From Cliona cf. orientalis (Eukaryota > Porifera > Demospongiae > Clionaida > Clionaidae), in assembly GCA_963930775.1 (NCBI GenBank), contig OZ005694.1, positions 9,006,899 through 9,070,898 of the forward strand: DNA of 64,000 nt, in the 5' to 3' direction. Positions 56,701 through 64,000 of the stretch are shown piece after piece. The first letter of the stretch is position 1; each line of letters starts with the position of its first letter. A model generated the notes under the pieces. It ran no database searches, was not told the DNA's origin, and worked only from the letters and a program-made list of their open reading frames with translations. The translations under genes and the position numbers were made by a program.

Positions 56701-56850
56701 ACAGTACTGCCATACTTCACAGTGACATACATGTTTTCTCACCACAGCCTTTGGAATAACCGTTTCACTAATGATGGAGAGAGAGCATTGAGAGCAGCAG
56801 CAGAGGAGAGAAACTCAAATCCTGACTTTGCTAAACTAGATGTACTTTAG
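29377..56850 (+). CDS. NLR2: CARD/NACHT/LRR immune receptor with expanded LRR array
   Basis: Paralogue of NLR1. Exons: 29377-29758 (CARD), 31841-33797 (NACHT), 33861-33941, 34011-34094, 34307-34393, 34450-34515, 34682-34762, 35924-36007, 38119-38202, 38867-38950, 39808-39891, 40567-40650, 41032-41115, 43945-44034, 44099-44164, 44229-44273, 44355-44435, 45049-45132, 45883-45966, 46544-46627, 47501-47584, 48258-48341, 48565-48648, 49557-49640, 50889-50972, 51070-51153, 52456-52539, 52927-53010, 53116-53199, 55039-55122, 55226-55309, 56391-56474, 56748-56850. Skipping the defective exons near 34584 and 52631, phases agree and about 1628 codons stay open. Unlike NLR1 there is no Death exon: the CARD exon ends in phase 1 and joins the NACHT exon directly. 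The C-terminal exon ends D-V-L-stop; NLR1 ends D-I-A-G-I-stop. The gene is 27.5 kb long because transposons fill its introns. Whether it is one transcript needs RNA evidence. Confidence 0.75.
30343..30426 (+). CDS. Exon-like 28-codon ORF of unknown origin
   Basis: ATG at 30343 opens a frame with acidic and polar residues (E-Q-G-S-D-F-D-V-D-N-G, F-F-D-A-Q-E-A-K-K) up to a good donor GTGAGC after 30426, in phase 0. It cannot be an NLR2 exon because those junctions are phase 1. It may be a first exon captured by a transposon or left from a displaced gene. No partner exon found. Confidence 0.2.
31174..31281. repeat. Imperfect palindrome (foldback)
   Basis: GCTTTGTATGCAGTATAGAA pairs with TTCTACACTGTATACAAAGC, with CCTCGGG/CCCGAGG pairing inside. 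Probably a small foldback transposon in the first NLR2 intron. Confidence 0.55.
31616..31755. mobile_element. TACCGTAGTGTC-type MITE
   Basis: Ends TACCGTAGTGTC and GACACTATGGTA in the NLR2 intron just upstream of the NACHT exon. About 140 bp, no coding content. Confidence 0.45.
31841..33797 (+). CDS. NLR2 exon 2: linker, NACHT and first LRR
   Basis: Homologous to NLR1 7765-9766 and nearly identical from the F-Y-S-H-Q-P-E-V-P-E-G-T-W region on. Walker A GRPGCGKTT and Walker B F-A-L-D-G-L-D-E-Y are kept. Differences cluster in the linker, which has a foreign-looking in-frame insertion (31928-32041), and in a short stretch after the winged-helix region, where NLR2 has a few extra codons (E-V-R-K-I-T-S-R-R). 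Phase 1 in, phase 2 out, as in NLR1. Confidence 0.88.
31928..32041 (-). mobile_element. tRNA-derived SINE-like insert inside NLR2 coding exon
   Basis: About 114 bases replace the D-S-H-S part of the linker seen in NLR1, keeping the frame open. On the minus strand it has an A-box-like TAGCTCAATGG (31982-31972) and a B-box-like GGTTTGATCCC (31948-31938), 34 nt apart, shorter than the usual ~44. A tRNA-derived SINE or tRNA pseudogene remnant is the best reading; a chance match is possible. Confidence 0.4.
33861..34762 (+). CDS. NLR2 divergent LRR exons, set 1
   Basis: Exons 33861-33941, 34011-34094, 34307-34393, 34450-34515 and 34682-34762 match the NLR1 divergent set one to one. The equivalent of NLR1 10501-10542 is present (about 34582-34625) but its acceptor reads AATGG instead of AATAG. 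Use of the next AG would put TAG in frame, so skipping is the likely outcome. Confidence 0.65.
35610..35690 (+). other. tRNA-like/SINE internal promoter
   Basis: A-box-like TAGCTAACGCG at 35617 and a perfect B-box GGTTCGATTCC at 35660, 43 nt apart, which is canonical tRNA spacing. A GCTC-CCATA-GAGC hairpin lies between. The acceptor stem does not pair, so this is more likely a tRNA pseudogene or SINE head than a functional tRNA. Confidence 0.35.
36081..37423. mobile_element. 1.34-kb TIR transposon with 8-bp TSD (hAT-like), NLR2 intron
   Basis: Ends TGGGGTGCCAAATGTGTCAA and the inverse TTGACACATTTGGCACCCCA; the inverted match extends about 45 bp. Exact 8-bp duplication TGAATTTA (36073-36080, 37424-37431). 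The homologous intron at 45203-45213 reads TCTGAATTTAGCTG with no insert. The interior is AT-rich with repeated TATATAAATCTG-like units and no transposase. It contains a second transposon. Confidence 0.8.
36612..37289. mobile_element. 678-bp transposon nested in the hAT-like element
   Basis: A perfect 36-bp terminal inverted repeat starts GTGACCGTCCACGAGAAAAC and ends with its complement. It sits wholly inside 36081-37423, whose AT-rich units continue on both sides, so it inserted later. No transposase ORF seen. Confidence 0.75.
37834..38044. mobile_element. TACCGTATAGCGGG-type MITE, copy A
   Basis: Ends TACCGTATAGCGGGAA and TTTCCCGCTATACAGTA, with internal GTTTTCTCC/GGAGAAAAC pairing. Its duplicate is at 45603-45812. 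Confidence 0.6.
38227..38310 (+). repeat. Poly-G tract with duplicated LRR-exon end
   Basis: A run of about 26 G is followed by a second copy of the preceding exon's end and donor (CTCCAACATTTTTCTAACCT, CTAGAGTGAGTGTTGACC). It looks like a local duplication across the homopolymer. Copy B (after 45966) lacks it. Confidence 0.65.
38415..38811 (+). mobile_element. TIR element carrying a captured exon, copy A
   Basis: Ends ACTCTGGTTAATAAGCGCA and a matching inverse CTTAATAACCAGAGT. Inside, 38569-38685 is a 38-codon ORF starting M-A-S-A-G-E-L-S-K-D, then I-R-G-H-H-I-S-K-D-I-W-T-P. It looks like a cellular first exon; the R-G-H-H-x-x-x-x-x-W-T-P pattern reminds me of HIRAN-like N termini, a weak call. 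Duplicate at 46095-46489 with ORF 46247-46363. Confidence 0.45.
39015..39409. mobile_element. 395-bp MULE-like MITE, copy A
   Basis: Ends TAGCCTCGTCCCCAGGCCCC and its complement, flanked by the exact 9-bp repeat CCCTGGATG (39006-39014, 39410-39418). The same element with the same TSD is at 46693-47087, so insertion preceded the internal duplication. Confidence 0.8.
41275..41373. repeat. Palindrome in NLR2 intron
   Basis: GGTCTCTACGCGATTTACAC pairs with GTGTAAATCGCGTAGAGACC around a GGGCCGAAGGCCC centre. Probably a foldback element or one end of a larger decayed transposon that reaches toward 41900. Confidence 0.6.
42034..43871 (+). mobile_element. Decayed Penelope-like retroelement (RT + GIY-YIG)
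   Basis: Frame-broken ORFs (42034-42282, 42270-42551, 42608-43135, then fragments) together read as a Penelope-like polyprotein. They include an N-terminal L-K-F-I-P-K-P-K-S motif, reverse-transcriptase pieces F-L-K-K-I-H-K-N, G-I-R-P-I-V-S-S, A-S-I-D-V-S-S-L-Y-T, and Q-G-T-A-M-G-T-K-M-A-P near 43205-43250. Near 43560-43625 a GIY-YIG nuclease core (Q-Y-V-G-Y-T-T-R-G, then I-F-E-H) follows a Cys-rich lead-in. Stops and frameshifts make it inactive. It sits at the junction between the duplicated LRR blocks. Confidence 0.75.
43945..48648 (+). CDS. NLR2 LRR block B (duplicated exon set)
   Basis: Exons 43945-44034, 44099-44164, 44229-44273, 44355-44435, 45049-45132, 45883-45966, 46544-46627, 47501-47584, 48258-48341 and 48565-48648. 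The first four restart the divergent LRR series in the middle of the gene (L-S-C-N-N-D-L-G-V, then V-A-S-N-S-S-K-S). Here the small 45-bp exon keeps a proper AATAG acceptor, unlike its twin near 34584. All joins are phase 2. Confidence 0.7.
45603..45812. mobile_element. TACCGTATAGCGGG-type MITE, copy B
   Basis: Duplicate of 37834-38044, with a few substitutions (TAGGGGGAAAC at the left end). Confidence 0.6.
46095..46489 (+). mobile_element. TIR element carrying a captured exon, copy B
   Basis: Duplicate of 38415-38811. The captured ORF (46247-46363) keeps its length, with a D-to-G change (K-G-I-W-T-P). Confidence 0.45.
46693..47087. mobile_element. 395-bp MULE-like MITE, copy B
   Basis: Same length and same flanking CCCTGGATG as 39015-39409, so it arrived by segmental duplication rather than fresh transposition. 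Confidence 0.8.
48732..49298. mobile_element. TTGGGGCGAGCC-type TIR element
   Basis: Ends TTGGGGCGAGCCTGAGC and GCTCAGGCTCGCCCCAA. About 567 bp between two LRR exons of NLR2. The same terminal motif starts the insertions at 13994 and 52675. Confidence 0.65.
49681..50049. mobile_element. 369-bp MULE-like MITE with empty site in NLR1
   Basis: Ends TAGTCTCGTCCCCAG and its near complement, flanked by GTGTTAATT (49672-49680, 50050-50058). The matching NLR1 intron has a single GTGTTAATT at 16034-16042, the unoccupied target. Confidence 0.85.
50207..50545. mobile_element. TGCGATTACGCCCCC-type MITE
   Basis: Left end TGCTGCGATTACGCCCCC and right end GGGGGGCATAATCGCAGTA form an inverted repeat in an NLR2 intron. 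The outer border on the right is uncertain. The interior is C-rich. Confidence 0.45.
51493..52152. mobile_element. 660-bp TTAA-flanked TIR element
   Basis: Ends GGTTACGGGATAGT and ACTATCCCGTAACC, flanked by TTAA (51489-51492 and 52153-52156). TTAA duplication is typical of piggyBac-type or Kolobok transposition. No transposase ORF. Confidence 0.7.
52631..52674 (+). pseudogene. LRR exon cut by a transposon
   Basis: A good acceptor and the first 44 bases of an LRR exon (T-CTC-TAT-GAC-AAC, ending GGTGCTCAGTCTCTGG) run directly into TTGTGGGGCGAGCC, the end of a repeat element that continues to about 52926. The 3' half and donor are missing. Since neighbouring exons are phase-2 symmetric, skipping keeps the NLR2 frame. 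Confidence 0.7.
53222..53764. mobile_element. TA-target TIR element with empty site in NLR1
   Basis: Ends TACCATAAAATCTGGTTAAT and its near complement ATTAACCAGACTTTACGGTA, about 543 bp. NLR1 has the unoccupied site CATTACATTTATTTTCTG (TA at 14536-14537). TA target duplication points to a mariner-like source. Terminal sequence is related to 38415-38811. Confidence 0.75.
54709..54887. mobile_element. TACCGTATAGCC-type MITE, NLR2 orthologue
   Basis: Same place in the intron as NLR1 16556-16759, shortened by an internal deletion. Insertion preceded the NLR1/NLR2 duplication. Confidence 0.6.
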
Positions 56851-57198
56851 TTATTAACGTAAGTGCATTTGCCGGACCAGTGCATGCAATGAACCAAATT
56901 AACTAGCTATTTCAGAATAATTGAAAGCCTGTGATGTACACTATATCTCGATCATACATACTGTTGCTTTTGTCTTCCTCATGCAGGGATTAATTACTGG
57001 GTCTCCAGAGAAGGAGGGGCCAGTGGAGGCCACTGGAGGGTGCCCAGAGAGATAATGATGACCACACGGACTACTACGGTACATCAATCTAGCTACCAAG
57101 TCTATTCAGTGCATGCAGGCGAGGTAGCTAGGGCATAGTTATATATATATATATATAGCTAGCCTAGGTGCAGTGATCCATGCACGTGACTGCAGTGG

Positions 57199-57204
57199 AA
57201 TAAA
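57199..57204 (+). terminator. Possible NLR2 polyadenylation signal
   Basis: AATAAA about 350 bases after the NLR2 stop. The aligned NLR1 position (about 19183) reads AATAAT. Both genes may also have an intron in the 3' UTR (GTAAGT-like donors just after the stops). Confidence 0.3.
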
Positions 57205-57906
57205 TTATTAATTTTTAGCTCGCTCTATTAGGCCCGGTGGTATTGATTACTGAGCCATATAGACACAAGTACGTACGTATGTACGTCTTTTTAATTTTTG
57301 TATATGGCCTTCTATATTTATATCAATTTAGTTTTTTTGTACAAATCTACATGTCATAGCCATACATTCTCGTGTGCTTAATGCAATGACACGTATTTAT
57401 TATACAGAGAAGCCTAGGTTGTAAGTTGGTGTGTACTAGTACAAACGAGAGTTTTAATATGTGGGGGTGCACATGGAGTTTGCAATGATCATAGTGTGCT
57501 TCAAATAGAACAAATTATAGATCATGTGCCAGTGGCACCAGCGATTGCTCCTGAGTCGCTCCTTCCTATCGAGAGCAGCAACCTTGAACTTCTGTGGTGG
57601 ACAAAGAAGATCCGATCTTTGTAGGAGCATCAGCAGCGTAGTGTTTGTATTTCAAGTTACTCTCGGTCAGAACTGCCATCATCAAGATCGATATCATCGT
57701 CAAGAATGCATCCGGGGAACTTCTGCTGTAGCTAGTCGAAGGATTATGAGCTCGCGATCGGGAAAGTGCAGCAGATCACAGAGACTTTTAAGATACAGAG
57801 AGGGAAGTGTTTCATTGATGCAGCAGTGCTTTGCCTCTAATGATAAGAACTACAGAAGGAGTAACAAAAATTAATATTTATCAGTTTGCATTGGCATAGC
57901 CACTGG

Positions 57907-58022
57907 GGATCAAGTGGCAAGAATGGCACCGCGAAATTTTTCGACCATAGAAGATACCGGTGACCCAAAACCCTGTTACAATAGCACGCGAAAATTTGGG
58001 TGCTGTTTATGCCACTTGACCC
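57907..58022. mobile_element. 116-bp hAT-like MITE with empty site in SPG7-1
   Basis: Ends GGATCAAGTGGC and GCCACTTGACCC, with an exact 8-bp duplication GCCACTGG (57899-57906, 58023-58030). SPG7-1 intron 1 has one GCCACTGG (20492-20499) and no insert. A relative is at 26609-26726. Confidence 0.85.
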
Positions 58023-58847
58023 GCCACTGGTGTAATATAATTTGTGGCTTATATACATCAGAGAGCTGTACATGTAGTTATCTCATGTGCCAAGGCTACG
58101 GTATTAAACTTATCACAATTATGGTGCATTTTTAACAGTAGTCTCGTCCTCGGGCTTCATGTTGCACACAAAAGCGCTTTTTTTTACTGTATGTGCAAGC
58201 TGTGAGATCAAGAGAGGGCCTATAGGGACAAGGCTATTTATTTATTAAAGTTAATGTACCTTGATTGTGATACCGTATTAAACTTGTACACCCAGGAGTG
58301 GATATTTGCTGGGACATTACAATAGTTGCTACATTGTAGCCTATGAGTATATTAACTGTTCATAGGTGACCCTGTTCCTGAAGAGGAGGAGGAGCCGGAG
58401 AGACAGAACCACAACGACTGGGCGTGGCTACCACTCTTTGCCGCACTCCCAACACTGGCCTACCTCTGGACTCCAAAGCAGGATCCCATTCCAGAAGTCT
58501 CATTCCCATTCTTCCTGCAACACATACTCTACACTGGAGAGGTATAATAAACCATATTATAGTAGTAGTATTCTACCAACACATATTGGCCACTCTCTCA
58601 GTATTGATTTAGGCCAGACCAAAACGTTCATAATCTCCACCACTATCACCACCACCCCCCCCCCCCCAACACAAAAATAAAACTGTCCATGGCTCTATGA
58701 ATTAGGATGTACAGTATCTAGCGTTAATCTGTATGTACAGGTGGATCGTCTTGAAGTTGGCAAGAACAGGGATCGAGTCTACATCTATCTTCACCCTGGA
58801 GCGATTGTGAACGGAAAACAGGTCTGCTCTCTCTTCCCTCTCCCTCC

Positions 58848-58849
<2 letters not shown>

Positions 58850-58909
<60 letters not shown>

Positions 58910-58926
58910 CCTCTCTCTCTCTCTCT
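58850..58926 (+). repeat. (CT)n microsatellite in SPG7-2 intron
   Basis: About 75 bp of CT in intron 3; the equivalent SPG7-1 intron (21260-21300) has only a short run. In the last intron the size difference is reversed. Confidence 0.9.
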
Positions 58927-59546
58927 TAATTTTTGTACATAAAAGGATACCCAGTACATCAAATATTGTATATCTACAAGCTTCTTGGCTTGACACCTTC
59001 TTTCCCTCTCCCTCCCCCTCTCCCTCTCCTCCCACGGCAGGTGAGGTCTTACTCCCCGCAGTTCATGCTGACCATCTCCAGTGTGGACAGCCTGGAGGCC
59101 AAGCTGAACCAGGCCCAGGACGACCTCGGCATTCCCCACCACGGGAGGGTCTCCATTACTTACCGCTCTAACCAGGACACCGGGTATGTAAGCATGTGTG
59201 TCAGCCTTACAAACCATTAATTCTCTCTCTCTCTCTCTCTCAGATTTTGGTCATTGATGGCATTCAGTGGTCTTCTAGCTGCTTGGTTCTTGTACACATC
59301 CTATTCACAGCGGAGAGGCGCAGCCAAAAAGAACGCTTCCTTCAAATTCAATCCATTTGTAAGCATATGCACATGTAACTTCCCTATGTTGTTACTTTTA
59401 TTTTGGAATAATTAAATTTTACCTTTTCTTATGGTACCAGGACTACATAAAGCAAGCTAAAACTACTGTCATCACAAATCCATCACAAATTTCAGCGAGG
59501 TCAGTCCCATTATTATACATGTACATGGCTCTTGTCTGTCACATGA

Positions 59547-59708
<162 letters not shown>

Positions 59709-59756
59709 TAAGCAGCCATCTAACATTTAATATGACTACTGATTAACGATGTATAA

Positions 59757-59981
<225 letters not shown>

Positions 59982-61108
59982 TAGAGTGTTTAGAGGGGAG
60001 GAGGGGGAGAAAGACGGAGAGAGAGAGAGAGAGAGACTAACCTGACTGTAACAACCTCCAGGTGTTGGTTCAGCCAGAGTGAGAGATCTGTTTCAAGCAG
60101 GCTCGCAAACATGCTCCCTGCATCGTCTACATCGATGAGGTGGACGCAGTGGGTCGCTCAAGAGGGTGAGAAAACTACATTACTATTATCATTAGATGAC
60201 CAGTAGCAATTGGGCAACGATAGTAACAGACAGACTCTCTCTTCTCCATTGATCTCTCCCCCCCTCTCCCCCAAACAAAAAAAAACGTTCGAAACTGTTC
60301 CCCTCGACAGTGGAACCCCTCTATATGGACAAAAATGAGTCACCTCCCTAGTATGTATATACCTATAGTAAGCCACTAGATTTCCATCCAAGATCTTGAC
60401 ATCGTCTTTGCTCCTTCTGTCTCCAGGAGAACTGCAGTGGAGGGCCACCAGGAGCAGGAGAACACACTCAACCAGCTGCTAGTGGAGATGGATGGTGAGG
60501 CGTTCATTTTCATGATGGATGACATTTTTTTGTGTGGTGTACATTTGATTTTAGTTAGTCAATTTGTTGTTAACCTGCTGCAGTGAGTGGCTACAGGCAC
60601 TCATGTACACATCATAGATTAATTATTTACCATGTACATGTGTATATTGTATATATGATGTAGGCATAGACCCCCTTGAGGGTGTGGTCATGTTAGCGTC
60701 GACCAATCGTGTTGACATCCTCGACCAGGCCCTGCTCAGGCCGGGAAGGTTCGACCGACAGATCTTGATCAACCTCCCTACGTTGCCCGAGAGGAAGGCC
60801 ATCTTTGAGGTCTACCTCAAGAAGATCTTGTTGGAGAAATCGGTGGATGCTTATTCATCTCGACTGGCGGCCCTCACACCTGGACACAGCGGTATGCATG
60901 ATGACTGTAATATTATCATAGAGCCGGATATTTTTGCCGGGAGGAAATTTTCACCAATTTTTCCAATACGTGCTACCACTTAAAAACATAACATTACCAT
61001 ACCATATCTCTAGCAGGAAATTTTCACTGGTGCAAAATTTTGCAGAGTTGTTCCCCCCATCCCCAGTTCTTCAGAAGAGAGATTTTTGTGGTTCAAATTG
61101 GAGTTTGA

Positions 61109-61276
<168 letters not shown>

Positions 61277-62836
61277 TGATTATCATGTGACTGTCATGTG
61301 ACCAACCATCCATCCTAGGCATGGAGAAGAGGAGTAATGTGATGTCACCAGCCGAGAGGAGAGTGGTGGCGTTTCATGAGGCGGGTCACGCTCTGACCGG
61401 GTGGATGCTCGAATACACAGACCCCATCATGAAAGTTAGTACATGTAGCTACATGCATGTACATGTACATGTGCACATGTGCCTGCTATGCAATGCATTG
61501 CGGATCAGGAAATTTTTGATATTTGTTGTTAGTGTGCACCAGCTATATCAGGATAATAATATTTATTATTAGATAGCAAAATATTTCACAATAAATGTGT
61601 ATCGCGTAATGCAATATTCATTTGTATATGTACCTATCTTAATTAATTCACATGAATTTTTTTAGTATTGTTCCTAGGACCAAGGGAGCGCTGGAGTTTG
61701 CTCAGTACTTGCCGTCCGATCAGAAACTCTACACAACTGAACAGGTTTGTCGTCATAAAACTCTTAGCTTCATGTATTTATAGTAGTTTGTGAGGTAATG
61801 GCGTATATCAAGCAGCCTTGTATAGCTCTTCGTGAATTGTATCACTGCATGTTTTGTTTTATTGTGTTTTTCTTTCTCATTGGCAGCTGTTTGATAGGAT
61901 GTGCATGACACTGGGAGGAAGAGCAGCTGAAGCTATCACCTTCAGGAAGATCACTACAGGTGATAGAAGCTCTCATCTCTCTCCCTCTATCTCTCCCTCC
62001 CTCCCATACTCCCTCTCTCCTTCTCAATTCCCTCCCCTCTCTCCCTTTCTTCTCTCTTCTGATAAAAATTAATCACACTGACTTCTTTCTTTAGGAGCCC
62101 AGGATGACCTTGACAAGGTGACCCAAATGGCGTATCGTCAGGTGGTGGAGTTTGGCATGAGTCCAACCATTGGCCACATCTCTCTGCCTCACAAGAAGCC
62201 CTCTGAACCGGCCAAGAGAATGTACAGTGACAAGCTGGCCAGGATGATCGATCAGGTACAATAATTGTGTACGTAACCCTTTACCAGATGATGCAAATGG
62301 TTTGGAAAAGGTGGTCGCACGTATATGCTGCAGATGGGGCACAGAATGCAGTTTATGCATGCAATAACGGTTTTCCTCTAAAGATTGGGTGAAGCCTGAG
62401 CATAATATTAACTTTTGTGCTAGAAATTTTAAATGTGGGTGCATTAAATCTGTGTGTACACATGTATATTGACACTGATACATCTTTTATTCTCTGGCAC
62501 AGGAAGTGAAGAGCATTGTGGATAGAGCGTACAACAAGGCAGAGAGCTTACTAAAGGAGAACGCGACAAAACTTAGCAAGGTGCAGCGAATTGTACACAT
62601 GGCACGCTATACATATGGTAAACATTTTTATGCTCTCTCACTCTCCTCTCTCTCTCTCCCTCCCTCTGCAGCTTGCTGAGTGTCTGTTGCAGAGAGAGGT
62701 ACTGAACTACAAAGACATAGTGGAAATACTGGGACCACTGCCTCACGACAAGAAGTTCCATCACCACCATGAACTGCAGGACATGTGGTGCAAACAATAA
62801 TAATTATTATTCAATCACAAGCCATCATCTCTGAAT

Positions 62837-63508
62837 TAGTCTCGTGCCCAGCCCCCTTTCACGCACAGGGAGAGAAGGGGTCTGGCCAAACGTACATGTG
62901 TAGGGCCCGTGTCACCAGGAATGTATGACGTCGTGTATTTATGGTGTGCGTGAATAAGAAACGCAAATAATACCGATGGTTATATTTCGTACGAACGCAC
63001 ACACGCACAATCATTAATATGCATTCTGTTCATGCCCGCGCAATCATGTGATTTGATCCGTACATCTGATTGGCACGCACTGTACGTTGCACGGGCAACA
63101 TGGGTTCTATATAGTTGGGCGGAGCCCAACCTTCGCGGGGAGAGGGGGAAGGTTGGGAATCACGCGTATACCCGGATTTGTTCCACTGCCACTTTGTAAC
63201 TTGTAATCTCAAGTATCGTCCTACTGGCAGCAACAGCCGCTTCCCGAACTGCATTCGCCGTGAACATCACCAACCAGCCGATTCACGCTTCTCGCTAAGC
63301 TCGCGGTTAACAGCCACTTGAGCCACTTGAATCCTGCAATCTGATTGGACTGCAATTTTTCTGCAGTTGGAACAAATCCGGGTATACGCGTGATTCCCAA
63401 CCTTCCCCCTCTCCCCGCGAAGGTTGGGCTCCGCCCAACTAGGTTCTATACACGTTTGGCCAGACCCTTTCTCTCCGCGTGTGTGAAAGGGGGCTGGGCA
63501 CGAGACTA
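62837..63508. mobile_element. 672-bp MULE-like MITE (outer of nested pair)
   Basis: Ends TAGTCTCGTGCCCAGCCCCC and its complement, with a second inverted block TCTGGCCAAACGT. Flanks CTCTGAAT and CTCTGCAAT are an imperfect target duplication; the empty site is in the PTB gene (CAACTCTGCAATC, near 4406). It hosts another MITE. Confidence 0.75.
63112..63441. mobile_element. 330-bp MITE nested inside the 62837-63508 MITE
   Basis: Ends TAGTTGGGCGGAGCCCAACC and its complement; the inverted arms run for about 70 bp to GGAACAAATCC. Exact 9-bp duplication GGTTCTATA (63103-63111, 63442-63450). It shares the TAG...CTA termini and 9-bp target size of the outer element. Confidence 0.85.
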
Positions 63509-63719
63509 CTCTGCAATCTAATGTGTGATATTCTTTTACTTATAATAATTGTTTTACGTTGCTGTAATAATTATCATAAAGCATGCTGTACTTTGTGTTT
63601 CTATTTAATGATTACAAAAGTGCTGGAAATTGACTTGTTTCTTACATCAAAATAACTAACACTCTTGTCTGTGTTGGATTGATTATTACTGGTAAAGATC
63701 GTTTATCCTCGTAACCAAC

Positions 63720-63729
63720 GCGCATGCGC
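63720..63729. promoter_or_regulatory. NRF1-like palindrome upstream of NLR3
   Basis: GCGCATGCGC, the same site and spacing as 5241-5250 upstream of NLR1. Confidence 0.35.
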
Positions 63730-63791
63730 AAAATGATCAACCCCACCCCTCGATTGTACATAATACATTTGATCTGGCAAAGAGATCGAAA

Positions 63792-64000
63792 ATGGCTAAC
63801 GCCGGACTGGTATATCATTTATAAGCCGTTAATTGCTTTTGATTGTCTTCTATTGTATCATTTTTAGACTTATTATGGATTATAGACCCTTTGGGAATAT
63901 TTTAACCAACAAGTCGACGCTATTTACTGACCCTGATGCGCTCGCAGAAATTTAGGTCTTATTCCTCCTGGATCCTGACGAATACTGCGAAGGCTTACTT
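63792..64000 (+). pseudogene. NLR3 first exons (broken, cut by window end)
   Basis: Exon 1 (63792-63809, M-A-N-A-G-L) and the start of exon 2 (from 63868) match NLR1 5321-5338 and 5398 onward. Exon 2 has TAG at 63883-63885, a TGA soon after, and then an indel relative to NLR1. The N-terminal CARD-like domain is therefore not encoded. More of this copy may lie beyond the window. Confidence 0.6.

Larger units (their letters stand above)
62812..63620 (+). pseudogene. PTB-gene tail fragment, split by a MITE
   Basis: 62812-62836 (TTCAATCACAAGCCATCATC, then TCTGAA) and 63509-63620 match the last codons and 3' flank of the PTB gene (4390-4540). The fragment begins 12 bases after the SPG7-2 stop, so a tandem-duplication junction lies at about 62801-62811. 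The MITE 62837-63508 divides it. Confidence 0.65.

Noticed and set aside
57914-58135. 73-codon ORF in SPG7-2 intron 1
   Set aside because: It covers the 116-bp MITE and flanking intron; SPG7-1 has no such frame.
58140-58229. Possible further MULE-like MITE (TAGTCTCGTCCTC ... GGACAAGGCTA)
   Set aside because: The inverted ends match only weakly and no target duplication is visible.

Overview
The window is animal nuclear DNA: intron-rich genes with GT-AG introns, many microsatellites, and dense miniature inverted-repeat transposons (MITEs). NLR immune receptors with a CARD and/or Death domain, a NACHT domain and a long LRR tail built from one-repeat exons suggest an early-branching metazoan. 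A demosponge (Amphimedon-like) is my best guess; this is inference, since I could not search a database. All recognised genes are on the + strand.

Layout. (1) 155-4428: 3' part of an IRS-type PTB adaptor gene (DOK/FRS2-like), with two apparent frame breaks. (2) 5321-18883: NLR1, rebuilt from 27 exons into an open 1478-codon frame: CARD-like, Death, a linker of three ~48-residue repeats, NACHT, LRRs. (3) 19510-25450: SPG7-1, an 18-exon paraplegin-type mitochondrial AAA metalloprotease of 764 codons, apparently intact. (4) 25451-29376: spacer with transposon pieces, a 70-bp perfect inverted repeat and a zinc-ribbon/GRP-repeat ORF. (5) 29377-56850: NLR2, a CARD-NACHT-LRR gene of about 1628 codons with no Death exon. 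Its LRR region grew by an internal duplication of about 7.7 kb, and a decayed Penelope-like retroelement lies at the junction. (6) 57524-62800: SPG7-2, near-identical to SPG7-1 but with two frame-destroying lesions. (7) 62812-64000: the last codons of the PTB gene again, then the first exons of a third, broken NLR. The locus is therefore a tandem array whose unit is roughly [PTB gene tail]-[NLR]-[SPG7].

The LRR exons are nearly all 84 bp and bounded by phase-2 introns, so exons can be gained, lost or skipped without a frameshift. Comparing NLR1/SPG7-1 with NLR2/SPG7-2 gives natural empty sites for several MITEs. These date insertions relative to the duplications and show target-site duplications of 9 bp (MULE-like), 8 bp (hAT-like), TA (mariner-like) and TTAA (piggyBac-like).

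The NLRs are expected to be cytosolic sensors that oligomerise through NACHT and signal through death-fold domains. SPG7 is expected in the mitochondrial inner membrane. I see no functional link between them beyond co-duplication.
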